DNA of 64,000 bases from NCBI RefSeq assembly GCF_000981225.1, contig NZ_LAJC01000015.1, positions 31,791 to 95,790 on the forward strand. Direction: 5' to 3'. Below are positions 28,612 through 36,678 of the stretch, in pieces. Numbering within the stretch: the stretch's first letter is position 1; every line of letters begins with the position of its first letter. The notes beneath the pieces are model-generated. The model saw only the letters and a list, made by a program, of their open reading frames with translations. It was not told the origin of the DNA and made no database searches. This stretch comes from Allosalinactinospora lopnorensis. Its GTDB lineage: Bacteria; Actinomycetota; Actinomycetes; Streptosporangiales; Streptosporangiaceae. Made by a program: the position numbers and the translations under genes.

Positions 28612-29177
28612 CGCGGCCCCTGCGGGGTTGTGCGTTTCGCACTGTTTATGGCCACGTGCACCATTCCTCGTGTCTCTTACAGCTGCAAGCACGAATGCAT
28701 GTGCACACGGCAGTCTAGTGAGAAACGGGCCGACTGTCGTCCCCGGCCACCATCGTTATGAAAATTTGAACCGGTCGCACCCCGCGATCGCGCGCTTGAC
28801 CCACACGGGTCTCATCTTCCTGTGTACAGCCCGACAGGCATTCACCGGACCCAGGAGCGCCGGATAACGGCCGCTGCCGCGCCACCCCCTCCGACCAGGT
28901 CACCACCGATCGTCGGCTCACCATCACCCGGAACAATTCAGGTAATTTACTGTCGCAAGAACCGATGCAAACACATATGCACGTGCATAGCTGCGCTATG
29001 TTCGAACGTGAGAGGAGGACCCGCGCGCTCCCTCAGGTGGACGCGACCAGGCCGCGGTCGCGGACACGACGTGTACTCGCAAACAAGGGTCAGCAGTACG
29101 GCAAGTAGAACAGGCCAGCCCAGTGCCGGAGACCACACCATCCGCAGGGCCCGCAACGATTCGGTGAGGAGAGTTAG
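28612..29177. promoter_or_regulatory. Divergent control region of the WhiJ-like set with ATGCA/TGCAC palindromes
   Basis: About 566 bp with an A+T-enriched core and no gene. A perfect 12-bp palindrome ATGCACGTGCAT lies at 28977-28988. A variant ATGCATGTGCAC lies at 28695-28706, close to the ATPase start, and CACGTGCAC near 28653. Overlapping the first palindrome is a short hairpin CATAGC-TGC-GCTATG (28986-29000). Repeats of one word near both divergent starts suggest an operator, probably for the nearby XRE regulator. Confidence 0.5.
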
Positions 29178-29414
29178 ATGCAGCAGGCCGAAAACGGCAT
29201 CCCCGCCAGCAGCTTGCGTGAGGTCGTCTGGCATAAGAGCCGCCTCAGCAATCCCAACGGGAACTGCGTCGAGATCGCCCGGCTACCGGACGGAGAGGTC
29301 GCGGTCCGCAACTCCCGCCACCCGCACGGCCCGGCGCTGATCTACACGCCGGCCGAGATCACGGCGTTCGTGCAGGGAGCCAAGGCCGGCGATTTCGACC
29401 ACCTGATGGACTGA
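29178..29414 (+). CDS. DUF397 domain protein
   Basis: A 78-residue protein with the DUF397 pattern: VWHKSRLSNPNGNCVEIARL then GEVAVRNSRHPHGPALIYTP and EITAFVQGAKAGDFDHL. DUF397 proteins are small acidic partners of XRE/DUF5753 regulators in streptomycetes and relatives, where they act in differentiation control. The start has AGGAG about 6 bases upstream. The XRE partner follows 307 bp downstream on the same strand. Confidence 0.92.
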   Translation: MQQAENGIPASSLREVVWHKSRLSNPNGNCVEIARLPDGEVAVRNSRHPHGPALIYTPAEITAFVQGAKAGDFDHLMD

Positions 29415-29721
29415 GCCCGCACGCCGCGTCCGCGAGGTCGGGCGAACCTCCACGGCACAGGTAGCGGAACCGGACATCGCGGGCCCTGATGAAGCGGGTT
29501 CCGACCAGGGGCACAGGCACCGGGCCGCACCGAAACCTGCGGGCAACAGGGCTGTGACAGACGCGAAAGAGGAAGAGAATAGTGGGGAGGGAGCAAAGGG
29601 ACGGCAAAGGGGTTGCGGCGAAGCCGTCCCTCGCCCCTTGGTTCACATAACGAGAAGAATTGAACGCTCCTCCTCACATCTGGTTCACTGACTGCGAACC
29701 AGCCGCCCTTAGGAGAGACCC
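29415..29721. other. Noncoding gap between DUF397 and XRE genes, with hairpin
   Basis: About 307 bp without a gene. A stem GGGACGGC (29598-29605) / GCCGTCCC (29623-29630) with a 17-base loop lies in a purine-rich stretch. It could be a terminator for the DUF397 gene or part of the promoter region for the XRE gene. Confidence 0.4.
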
Positions 29722-30629
29722 GTGGGAACAGCGCAGTCGAGCGAAACCGCTCCTCAGCTCAACATACTCGACTACTCGCGGGGCGGACCGACGGTGCTGC
29801 GGATCCTGCTGGGAACCAGTTGCGCCGGCTTCGTACCGCCAGGGGCATCTCACGGGAGGACGCCGGGTACGAGATCCGGGCCTCGCACGCCAAGATCAGC
29901 CGTCTGGAACTGGGGCAGGTCAGCTTCAAGGAGCGCGATGTCGCCGACCTCCTCACCCTCTACGGGGTCACGGCCGAGGAGGAGCGCGAACCACTGCTCG
30001 CGCTCGCACGCCAGGCCAACACCCCGGGCTGGTGGCACAAGTACAGCGGCATCCTGCCGCACTGGTTCGAGGTGTACGTCGGCCTGGAGGAAGCGGCCGC
30101 CATCATCCGCACCTACGAGATCCAGTTCATCCCCGGCCTGCTGCAGACCGAGGAGTACAGCCGCGCCGTCATCATGCTCGCCCACAGCGGCGCACCGGCC
30201 GAGGAGATCGACCGCCGGGTCGCCCTGCGGATGGCCCGGCAGAAGCGTCTCACCGGACCGGGCGCCCCAAAGCTGTGGGCGGCCGTGGACGAGGCCGCGC
30301 TGCGCCGCCCCCTGGGCGGTCCCAACGCCATGCGCGCCCAGCTTGAGCACCTGATCGAGATGGCCACGCTGCCCAATGTCACCCTGCAGATCGTCTCGTT
30401 CAACCAAGGAGGCCACGCGGCGGCGGGCGGTCCGTTCAGCATCCTGCGGTTCACCAGCCCCGAACTGCCCGACATCGTCTACCTCGAACAGCTGACCAGC
30501 GCCCTGTACTTCGACAAGCCCGAGGAGACGGAGCACTACATGCAGGTCATGGACCGGCTGTGTATCGAGGCCTTACCCGCCTCCTCGACGACCCAGTACC
30601 TCGGGACGCTTCTCAAAGACTTCACCTGA
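29722..30629 (+). CDS. XRE/DUF5753 (WhiJ-like) regulator, frameshifted near the start
   Basis: N-terminal HTH_31 (LRRLRTARGISREDAGYEIR then ASHAKISRLELGQ) and a C-terminal DUF5753 domain with EIQFIPGLLQTEEYSRAVI, LEHLIEMATLPNVTLQIV and GGPFSILRF. As written, the first 30 codons are out of frame with the rest. One G missing in the GGG at 29811-29813 (LLGNQLRRLRTAR) repairs it to 302 residues. The GTG at 29722 has AGGAG 8 bases upstream. This is the DNA-binding member of the set with DUF397 and the ATPase; it may bind the ATGCACGTGCAT-type motifs. Confidence 0.87.
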
Positions 30630-30858
30630 GCACGGGACCGCACCTCCTTCTGAGGGACGTCCGAGGCGCGGACCCCGAGACAGGGCAGACCGGCCCCGGG
30701 AGCGGTGGTCGTTGACGCGCCGCCCCGCTTTTCCTCCCCCACGCACAGCTCACCCACTGTGACAGCACGGCCGCGTCAGGCATCGGACGGTGGGCCGCAG
30801 CGGCGTAAAGCGATCCGCCAAGCACCACGGCCGCGGGAGATTCGTCTGCCCAACATGT

Positions 30859-30886
30859 GACACTACGTTATATAAAGAGTAGTCTC
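30859..30886. promoter_or_regulatory. Inverted-repeat operator candidate upstream of the tandem-HTH TetR gene
   Basis: GACACTAC (30859-30866) and GTAGTCTC (30879-30886) match in 7 of 8 positions across a 12-base A+T-rich spacer that includes TATATAAAG. It ends 8 bp before the ATG, in a place where the bound regulator would block transcription of its own gene. Confidence 0.5.
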
Positions 30887-30893
30887 ATATTTC

Positions 30894-31729
30894 ATGGGAG
30901 AGAGAGTTCCGTGGGAGCTGGTGGAAGCCGCGCTGGCGGCGGCCCGCGAGCGGGGTACGGACGTGGCTGTGGTCCCGTTGACCGCGATCGCGGCAGCAGC
31001 GGGGATCTCACGCAGCACCCTGCTGCGGCGGCTCGGCGGATCAAGGGCGGCGATCGATGAGGCGGTCCGCGCCGCGGGCGTGGATCCCGGGGGCCGTCCG
31101 CCGGTGCGGGAACGGGCCGTAGCGGCGGCCGCCCAACTGATCAGCGAGCGCGGACTCGGCGCGGTCACGCTCGACGCGGTCGCCGAGGCGGCCCAGTGTT
31201 CGCTGCCGAGCCTGCACACGGCCTTCGGCGGCCGCGACGGCCTGCTCACCGCGATCTTCGAGCGCCACAGCCCGCTGCTCGACCTGGAACGGCTCGCCGC
31301 GAGCCCGCCCGCCGCCCTTGGGAGCACCGTGCGGGAGATCCACCGCGCCCTGGTCACGGCCTTCGACCGGCACCCCCGGGTGCTGCCGGCGCTGTTCGCC
31401 GATCTGTTCAGCCGCCCCGACGGTCCGGGCGGCCAGATGTTCCGGGCGGGCTTTCCCCGCCTGTTCGACAGCTTCGGCGCGCTGCTGCTGCCGCACGTCC
31501 GGGCCGGCCGCCTGCGCCCGCTGCCGCTTCCGCTGCTCATCCAGCAGATGCTCGGCCTCTGACGGTGCACTTGGCGCTCCGGCCGACACTCGAATCCGCC
31601 CTGGGGCCGCAGCTTCCCTCCCTTGAGGAGGCCTGCGAGACGTTCGCCGACGCATACCTGCGCGCGGCAGCGGTATCGGGGGGCGCCGAGCGCCCCGACC
31701 CGAACGGACGACGAGAGAACGAGGAGTAG
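30894..31729 (+). CDS. TetR-family regulator with two tandem HTH domains, frameshifted
   Basis: Two helix-turn-helix units lie in series. The first (residues about 25-50) is TAIAAAAGISRSTLLRRLGG. The second is a standard TetR unit, ERAVAAAAQLISERGLGAVT then AVAEAAQCSLPSLHTAFGGR. A helical ligand domain follows. The frame is lost at GGCC 31554-31557, where one C seems missing; the repaired end PLTVHLALRP to GRRENEE gives 278 residues. The next gene, an ICMT-like methyltransferase, starts 4 bp after the stop, so they are one operon. Ligand unknown. A near-palindrome abuts the start. Confidence 0.8.
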
Positions 31730-31732
31730 ACC

Positions 31733-32257
31733 ATGCGCAGCAAAACGTCGGCGGCCGTCGGCAGTATCGTGTTCTTCCTCCTGGCGCCGGGGTTCGTGGC
31801 CGGTCTCGGACCGTGGTGGATCACCCGCTGGGAGCTCGGCGAGCCCGCACCGTACTGGGTGGTGGCGCAGGCGGTGGGCGTCCTCCTGATCTGCGCGGGG
31901 CTGTTCTGGTGTATCCACGCGTTCGCGCGGTTCGCCATGGCCTGGGGGACGCCCGCCCCGATCACACCGACCAGGCACCTGGTCGTCGAGGGCCCCAACC
32001 GCTACGTGCGCAACCCCATGTACGTCTCGCTGCTGGGGGTCATCCTCGGCCAGGCGCTGCTGTTCGGCTCGTTCGACCTGGTGCTCTGGGCCGCGTTCTT
32101 CTGGGGTCTTACCGCCCTGTTCGTCCGCTTCTACGAGGAACCCACCCTGCTGCGCCAGTTCGGGAGCGAGTACGAGACCTACCGGCGCAACGTGCCGGCC
32201 TGGCTGCCGCGGCTGCGTCCGTGGCGACCGGAGGGGGCGCACCACGTGCGCGGATAG
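31733..32257 (+). CDS. ICMT/PEMT-like membrane methyltransferase
   Basis: A 174-residue protein with four to five membrane helices and the isoprenylcysteine carboxyl methyltransferase signature: RHLVVEGPNRYVRNPMYVSL, then LLFGSFDLVLW, FYEEPTLLRQFGSEYETYRR and VPAWLPRL. This family methylates small lipids or thiol compounds using S-adenosylmethionine; the substrate here is unknown. It starts 4 bp after the TetR stop with GAGGAG upstream and is probably controlled by that TetR. Confidence 0.85.
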   Translation: MRSKTSAAVGSIVFFLLAPGFVAGLGPWWITRWELGEPAPYWVVAQAVGVLLICAGLFWCIHAFARFAMAWGTPAPITPTRHLVVEGPNRYVRNPMYVSLLGVILGQALLFGSFDLVLWAAFFWGLTALFVRFYEEPTLLRQFGSEYETYRRNVPAWLPRLRPWRPEGAHHVRG

Positions 32258-32291
32258 CGGCCGAGGGGGTCTGGGGCGGGCGGCTCGGACC

Positions 32292-32687
32292 TCAGAACTT
32301 GGCCGTGTAGCGGGCCTCCTCACCGGCGGTGACGACCGCGGCCAGGTCGGCTCCGCTCGCAGCGGTGACCGCGGCGCTCACCGCGCCCTCCACAAAGGGT
32401 GTGTCGACAAGGACGACGTCGTCGCGCGGATGGTCCTCCTGGATCGTGCGCACCGTGAGGACGGCACTGCCGATGTCGGGGATGACGACGATTCCCCTCC
32501 CCTGGTCGGCTTCGCCGATCGCGAAGAGGATGAGGTCGTAGCTCGTCCCGATGCCGCCGTCGTCGGCGCCTCCGGCGACGGCCACCGGGGCCTTGTCGCC
32601 TATGAGTTCCCGTACCAGGTCACGAAGGCCGGCGGCGAGGCGGTCGCTGTGTGAGACGAGCACGATGCCCACAGAACTCATAGCCAT
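32292..32687 (-). CDS. dhaM: Dihydroxyacetone kinase phosphoryl-transfer subunit DhaM (EIIA-Man type)
   Basis: A 131-residue single-domain EIIA-mannose-like protein. It begins VGIVLVSHSDRLAAGLRDLV, where the His of VSHS is the phosphorylated residue, and has PVAVAGGADDGGIGTSYD and IPDIGSAVLTVRTI. It takes phosphate from HPr of the PTS and re-phosphorylates ADP bound to DhaL. No fused HPr or EI-like domain is present. It is divergent from dhaK-dhaL. The start is an ATG at 32687 or 32681. Confidence 0.87.
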   Translation of the reverse strand: MAMSSVGIVLVSHSDRLAAGLRDLVRELIGDKAPVAVAGGADDGGIGTSYDLILFAIGEADQGRGIVVIPDIGSAVLTVRTIQEDHPRDDVVLVDTPFVEGAVSAAVTAASGADLAAVVTAGEEARYTAKF

Positions 32688-32924
32688 CGAGCCTAGGGGC
32701 CGGGCCCCGGTACGGCAACGCCGGCATCCCGGCGCGGCGGAACGGGACGGGCGGCCGCGGGAGGCCCCTCCCCGGGTGGTCCGGCCCCGATAGCAGCGCT
32801 GTTTAGGTCGCCGGTCCCGTTTCCCCCGCCGTGGAAACGGGGTATCAGGCCTTGCGTCTGGCATGCTCGTCCGTATCCGCGCTCGCGATTCTCGATCCCG
32901 CAGAGGCAGATGAGGGGGCCCATC

Positions 32925-33923
32925 GTGAAGAAGTTCCTCAACACCGCCGAATCGTTCCTGCCCGATGCCCTTGCGGGCCTGGCCGCGGCTCACCCGGAAC
33001 TGCGGGTGGACCTCGACACCGGAACGGTGGTCCGCAGCGACGCGCCCACGGAGGGCAGGGTGGCTCTGGTCTCCGGCGGCGGCTCCGGTCACGAACCCCT
33101 GCACACCGGGTTCGTCGGCGCGGGAATGCTCGACGCCGCCTGTCCCGGGGAGATCTTCACCTCCCCAGTGCCGGACCAGATGCTGTCGGCGGCCACCGCG
33201 GTGAACTCCGGTGCGGGTGTGCTCTTCGTCGTGAAGAACTACACCGGCGACGTCCTGAACTTCGAGATGGCCGCCGACCTCGCCTCCGAGGAGGGGATCG
33301 AGGTGCAGTCGGTGCTCGTCAACGACGACGTCGCCGTCGAGGACTCCACGTTCACCGCGGGACGGCGCGGCACCGGGGCCACGCTCTTCGTCGAGAAGAT
33401 CGCCGGCGCGGCCGCCGCCCGGGGCGACGACCTCGCCTCGGTGGCCGAGATCGGGCGCCGGGTCAACGCCGCCTCCCGGTCGTTCGCGGTCGCCCTCACC
33501 GCCTGTACGACCCCCTCGGCCGGGCGTCCCGGTTTCGACCTGCCCGAGGACGAGATCGAGGTGGGTGTGGGGATCCACGGTGAGCCCGGGCGCAGCCGGG
33601 AGAAGCTCCGGCCCGCCAACGAGATCGCGGCCGACGTGCTGGAGATCATCCTCAACGACCACGACCTGGCCTCCGGGGACGAGGCGATCGTGATGGTCAA
33701 CGGGCTCGGCGGCACCCCGCTCAGCGAGCTCTACCTGGTGTACGGGGAGGTCTCGTCCCTCCTCGCCAAGCGGGGGATCACGATCGTGCGCAGGCTCGTC
33801 GGCGATTATGTGACCAGCCTGGACATGGCCGGATGCTCGATCACCGTGTGCAGGGCCGAGGAGCCGTTCCTCGCCCTGTGGGACGCCCCCGTGAACACTC
33901 CCGCCCTGCGCTGGGGAGTATGA
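32925..33923 (+). CDS. dhaK: Dihydroxyacetone kinase, DhaK subunit
   Basis: A 332-residue subunit binding dihydroxyacetone covalently through His in EVGVGIHGEPG. Also present are SGGGSGHEPLHTGFVGAGML, ACPGEIFTSPVPDQ, VLFVVKNYTGDVLNFEMA and MVNGLGGTPLSELYLVYGE. The GTG at 32925 (MKKFLNTAESF) follows GAGGGGG by about 7 bases. It works with DhaL and the divergent DhaM to make dihydroxyacetone phosphate. The dhaL gene is 98 bp downstream. Confidence 0.93.
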   Translation: MKKFLNTAESFLPDALAGLAAAHPELRVDLDTGTVVRSDAPTEGRVALVSGGGSGHEPLHTGFVGAGMLDAACPGEIFTSPVPDQMLSAATAVNSGAGVLFVVKNYTGDVLNFEMAADLASEEGIEVQSVLVNDDVAVEDSTFTAGRRGTGATLFVEKIAGAAAARGDDLASVAEIGRRVNAASRSFAVALTACTTPSAGRPGFDLPEDEIEVGVGIHGEPGRSREKLRPANEIAADVLEIILNDHDLASGDEAIVMVNGLGGTPLSELYLVYGEVSSLLAKRGITIVRRLVGDYVTSLDMAGCSITVCRAEEPFLALWDAPVNTPALRWGV

Positions 33924-34021
33924 GAGTGTAAGGCCGGTTCTTCCCGGCGGCGCTTCGGACGGCTTGTCCGGGAACACGCCATCGGGGCGCCGACAGACGG
34001 CCCTAGCACAAGGAGGAGCCC

Positions 34022-34672
34022 GTGGACATCGACCTCGCCCGCGCCTGGGTCCGAGCCATCGCCGAGGCGATCGAGGCCGACAAGGAGCGCCTCACCCGGC
34101 TCGACGCGGAGATCGGCGACGGCGACCACGGCAACAACATGGACCGCGGTTTCAGTGCGGCGGTGCAGGCCCTTGACACCCTCACCCCCGGCACAGCGGG
34201 GGACGTGCTGGTGAAAACCGGTACCACGCTGATCTCCCGGGTGGGCGGCGCCTCAGGCCCGCTCTACGGCACCGTCTTCCGCACAGCGGGAAAGCGGCTC
34301 GCCGCGGGCGACGCCGGTGTCGCCGACCTCGCCGCCGCACTCGGCGCCGGGCTCGATTCGGTGTGCAAGCTCGGATCCGCGCAGGTGGGCGACAAGACGA
34401 TGGTCGACGCCCTCTCCCCCGCGGTCGACGCCCTCAGCACCGCCGCCGACTCCGAGAGTGATCTCGGCACGGCGACCGCAGCCGCGGCCGAGGCCGCCGA
34501 CAAGGGCGCGCAGAGCACCGTCCCCCTGCAGGCCCGCAAGGGCCGCGCCTCCTACCTGGGACCCCGCAGCGTGGGCCACCTGGACCCCGGCGCGGCCTCG
34601 ACCGCCCTGATCTTCCGCGTTCTCGCCAATGTCGCCGCGGCTGACCCGGACGCGCCGAGAGGGGGCGCTTAG
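34022..34672 (+). CDS. dhaL: Dihydroxyacetone kinase, ADP-binding DhaL subunit
   Basis: A 216-residue all-helical subunit. The nucleotide/Mg site is DAEIGDGDHGNNMDRGF with conserved Asp residues; VGGASGPLYGTVFR, DKTMVDALSPA and RKGRASYLGPRSVGHLDPG follow the family order. The GTG at 34022 has AAGGAGGAG 4 bases upstream. Its stop overlaps the stop of the convergent SGNH hydrolase gene by 4 bases. Length and motifs show an intact protein. Confidence 0.93.
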   Translation: MDIDLARAWVRAIAEAIEADKERLTRLDAEIGDGDHGNNMDRGFSAAVQALDTLTPGTAGDVLVKTGTTLISRVGGASGPLYGTVFRTAGKRLAAGDAGVADLAAALGAGLDSVCKLGSAQVGDKTMVDALSPAVDALSTAADSESDLGTATAAAAEAADKGAQSTVPLQARKGRASYLGPRSVGHLDPGAASTALIFRVLANVAAADPDAPRGGA

Positions 34673-36570
34673 GGCCGCGGAACCGGCTCCGGACCGCGGT
34701 CACGGGGGTACCCGTCTTCGGGCACCAGCAGCTCCAGGTCGATCGACTCCGCGACCGCGCGCAACCCGGCGTCACCGGGGTGCAGGTGGTCGCCGGAGTC
34801 GTACTCCGGCAGGAGCCGGGCCGGGTCGCCGGGGTCCCGCAGCGCCGCGTCGAAGTCGAACATGCCGTCGAAGAGCTCGCCCGGCCCGCTGTTGCCCCGG
34901 ATGAACGCGTTCACCTCTTGGCGCCGCCGGTCGACCTGCTCGTCGCAGTCGCTCCACCCCTTGCAGGGGGCGATCGTGGCCGCGATGACACGCAGGCCGT
35001 AGCCCCGCGACCGCTCGGCGATGTTCCGCAAACCGGCGATGACCTCCTCCGGGCCCGCCCCCCACCGCACGTCGTTGATGCCTTCGAAGACGACGACCGT
35101 GCGCGCGCCGGTCTGGGCGAGGACGTCGCGGTCGAGCCGGTTCTGGGCGCTGACGCCTCCGGTGTCGGTGCTCACCCCGTCGCCGTCGTAGCGGTCCGTG
35201 ACGACCCGGTTGGCGGAGATGCCCTGGTTGAGCACGCCGTACCGCGGCACGGCCGACTGGTTGAGCAGCCTGGTGGCCAGTACGTCCGGCCAGCGCCGGT
35301 TGGCGCCCGGTGTGGAGCCCGTGCCGTCGGTGATGGAGTCGCCGAGCGCCACGATCGAGCCCTGCCCGCCGAGCACGTCGATCCCGGTGAGGAACGGCCA
35401 GGTGCCGATCGTGCCGGTGAACGCCGCGGCGCCGGGGGTGCCGGTGTGGTCGCCCGCCCCCGGCTCGGTGCGGTAGTTGGTCCCGGTGGCCGCGGTGTGC
35501 ACCGGCGCGGCGGTGACGGGCTCGGGCAGGTGCAGGCTGACGAGCAGGTCGGTGTCGGCGGGCACGTCGAAACGGAGCGGATCGCTGAGCGCTTGCCCGC
35601 CCGCGGGAATCCGCGTCTGCGAGCGCCCGGAGAACATCAGCGGAACCGGTGCGGCGGCGGCCTTCGCCCCCTCGTCCCGTACCGCGATGGTCGCCCGGCC
35701 GATCCGCACCGGTTGCCCGGCGAAGGTGTTGTCCAGACGCACCCGGGCGGCCGGGCCGCCGACGCTGGTGTGCACGACGAGCCGGAGCGTCTGGTCCTCC
35801 CAGGGGCCGGTCGCGGCGTAGCCGGAGGTGCTCGCCGACCAGGTTCCGCTCCACCGCTCCTGGGGAGCGCGCAGGCCGAGTGAGAAGACGTGCATGCGGG
35901 CGGTGCCACCGGGGACGCTGGGCAGTTCGACGTAGGCCAGCGCGCGCTCCGGGTCGACGGGGACGGTGCGCGCGTACAGCCGGACCTTCGAGTCCCGGGT
36001 GCCGCCCGGGCTGTTGCTGTACGGCAGATCGACGGCCTTGGTGCTGAGGGGACCGCTGTCCCAGTCGGGCGCGGTCAGCGTGTACTCGGAAGAGGTGCCA
36101 TCGGCGTAGCCGATCCGGCCGCTGCCCGTCGCGTCGCCGCCGGTACCGGTGACGAGGAAGGTGAGCGCGTCGCCGCGTCCGGCCACGCTGACCGGCTGGC
36201 CGTCGGCGACGACGTTGTCGGGGTCACCCGGGCGGGTGCGGGGCCAGTCCGTCCCGGTTCGGTGCAGGGTCAGCCGCTGGCCGGGGGACCAGCCGGCGGC
36301 CTCCAGCGCCTGGGCGGAGAGGCTGCGGCCGGAACCGTCGAGGTCGGCCGCCTCGGGAGCGGAGTCGTTGGAGATGCCGGCATTGTCGAAATGCCGGGCG
36401 AGCGAGCGGGGCGCCTCGGAGGGCGCGTCCGCCTCCGCTGCGGCGCGCGGCGCGGTAGCGGTCACGGCGACCATTATCAGCCCGCATGTGAGAAGGGCGG
36501 CGAGAACGATACGGGGAATGCCGCCCGCGGGCCGGGACGGAACGGCAGGACTGCTCGGCTCCAGGCGCAC
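34669..36570 (-). CDS. Secreted SGNH/GDSL hydrolase (lipase/esterase-like)
   Basis: A 633-residue exported protein. Residues 20-46 form a signal peptide (IVLAALLTCGLIMVAVTATA then APRAAA). A long beta-rich region precedes the SGNH domain, with VALGDSITDGTGS (catalytic Ser near 410), QGISANRV (Gly block), VVVFEGINDVRWG (Asn block) and DSGDHLHPGDAGL (Asp/His). Two Cys occur near CKGWSDCDEQ. It likely deacylates a lipid or polysaccharide outside the cell; substrate unknown. The gene is alone, and a hairpin repeat (36598-36657) lies just upstream. Confidence 0.88.
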   Translation of the reverse strand: MRLEPSSPAVPSRPAGGIPRIVLAALLTCGLIMVAVTATAPRAAAEADAPSEAPRSLARHFDNAGISNDSAPEAADLDGSGRSLSAQALEAAGWSPGQRLTLHRTGTDWPRTRPGDPDNVVADGQPVSVAGRGDALTFLVTGTGGDATGSGRIGYADGTSSEYTLTAPDWDSGPLSTKAVDLPYSNSPGGTRDSKVRLYARTVPVDPERALAYVELPSVPGGTARMHVFSLGLRAPQERWSGTWSASTSGYAATGPWEDQTLRLVVHTSVGGPAARVRLDNTFAGQPVRIGRATIAVRDEGAKAAAAPVPLMFSGRSQTRIPAGGQALSDPLRFDVPADTDLLVSLHLPEPVTAAPVHTAATGTNYRTEPGAGDHTGTPGAAAFTGTIGTWPFLTGIDVLGGQGSIVALGDSITDGTGSTPGANRRWPDVLATRLLNQSAVPRYGVLNQGISANRVVTDRYDGDGVSTDTGGVSAQNRLDRDVLAQTGARTVVVFEGINDVRWGAGPEEVIAGLRNIAERSRGYGLRVIAATIAPCKGWSDCDEQVDRRRQEVNAFIRGNSGPGELFDGMFDFDAALRDPGDPARLLPEYDSGDHLHPGDAGLRAVAESIDLELLVPEDGYPRDRGPEPVPRP

Positions 36571-36597
36571 GACATGCCTTTCGTGAAGTAGACCCTA

Positions 36598-36657
36598 CCG
36601 ATCTTGAGCAAATTGTTCCTTCCGAACGCTTCGAAGGGACAATTCTGTCAAGATCGG
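36598..36657. repeat. Palindromic element with CCGATCTTGA / TCAAGATCGG ends (terminator-like)
   Basis: Ten-bp inverted ends CCGATCTTGA (36598-36607) and TCAAGATCGG (36648-36657) enclose a long imperfect hairpin whose arms also match at AATTGT and CCTTC. It follows the trkH stop by 21 bp and precedes the SGNH gene. Its right end TGTCAAGATCGGCG recurs exactly at 62106-62119 behind pglZ. It is probably a terminator for trkH, possibly a dispersed repeat family. Confidence 0.65.
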
Positions 36658-36678
36658 CGACGCGGGGAAAGCATGGCG

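Noticed and set aside
28947..29234. A hydrophobic small protein gene on the minus strand in the WhiJ-like intergenic region
   Set aside because: It overlaps the DUF397 start and palindromes, and no ribosome site precedes it.
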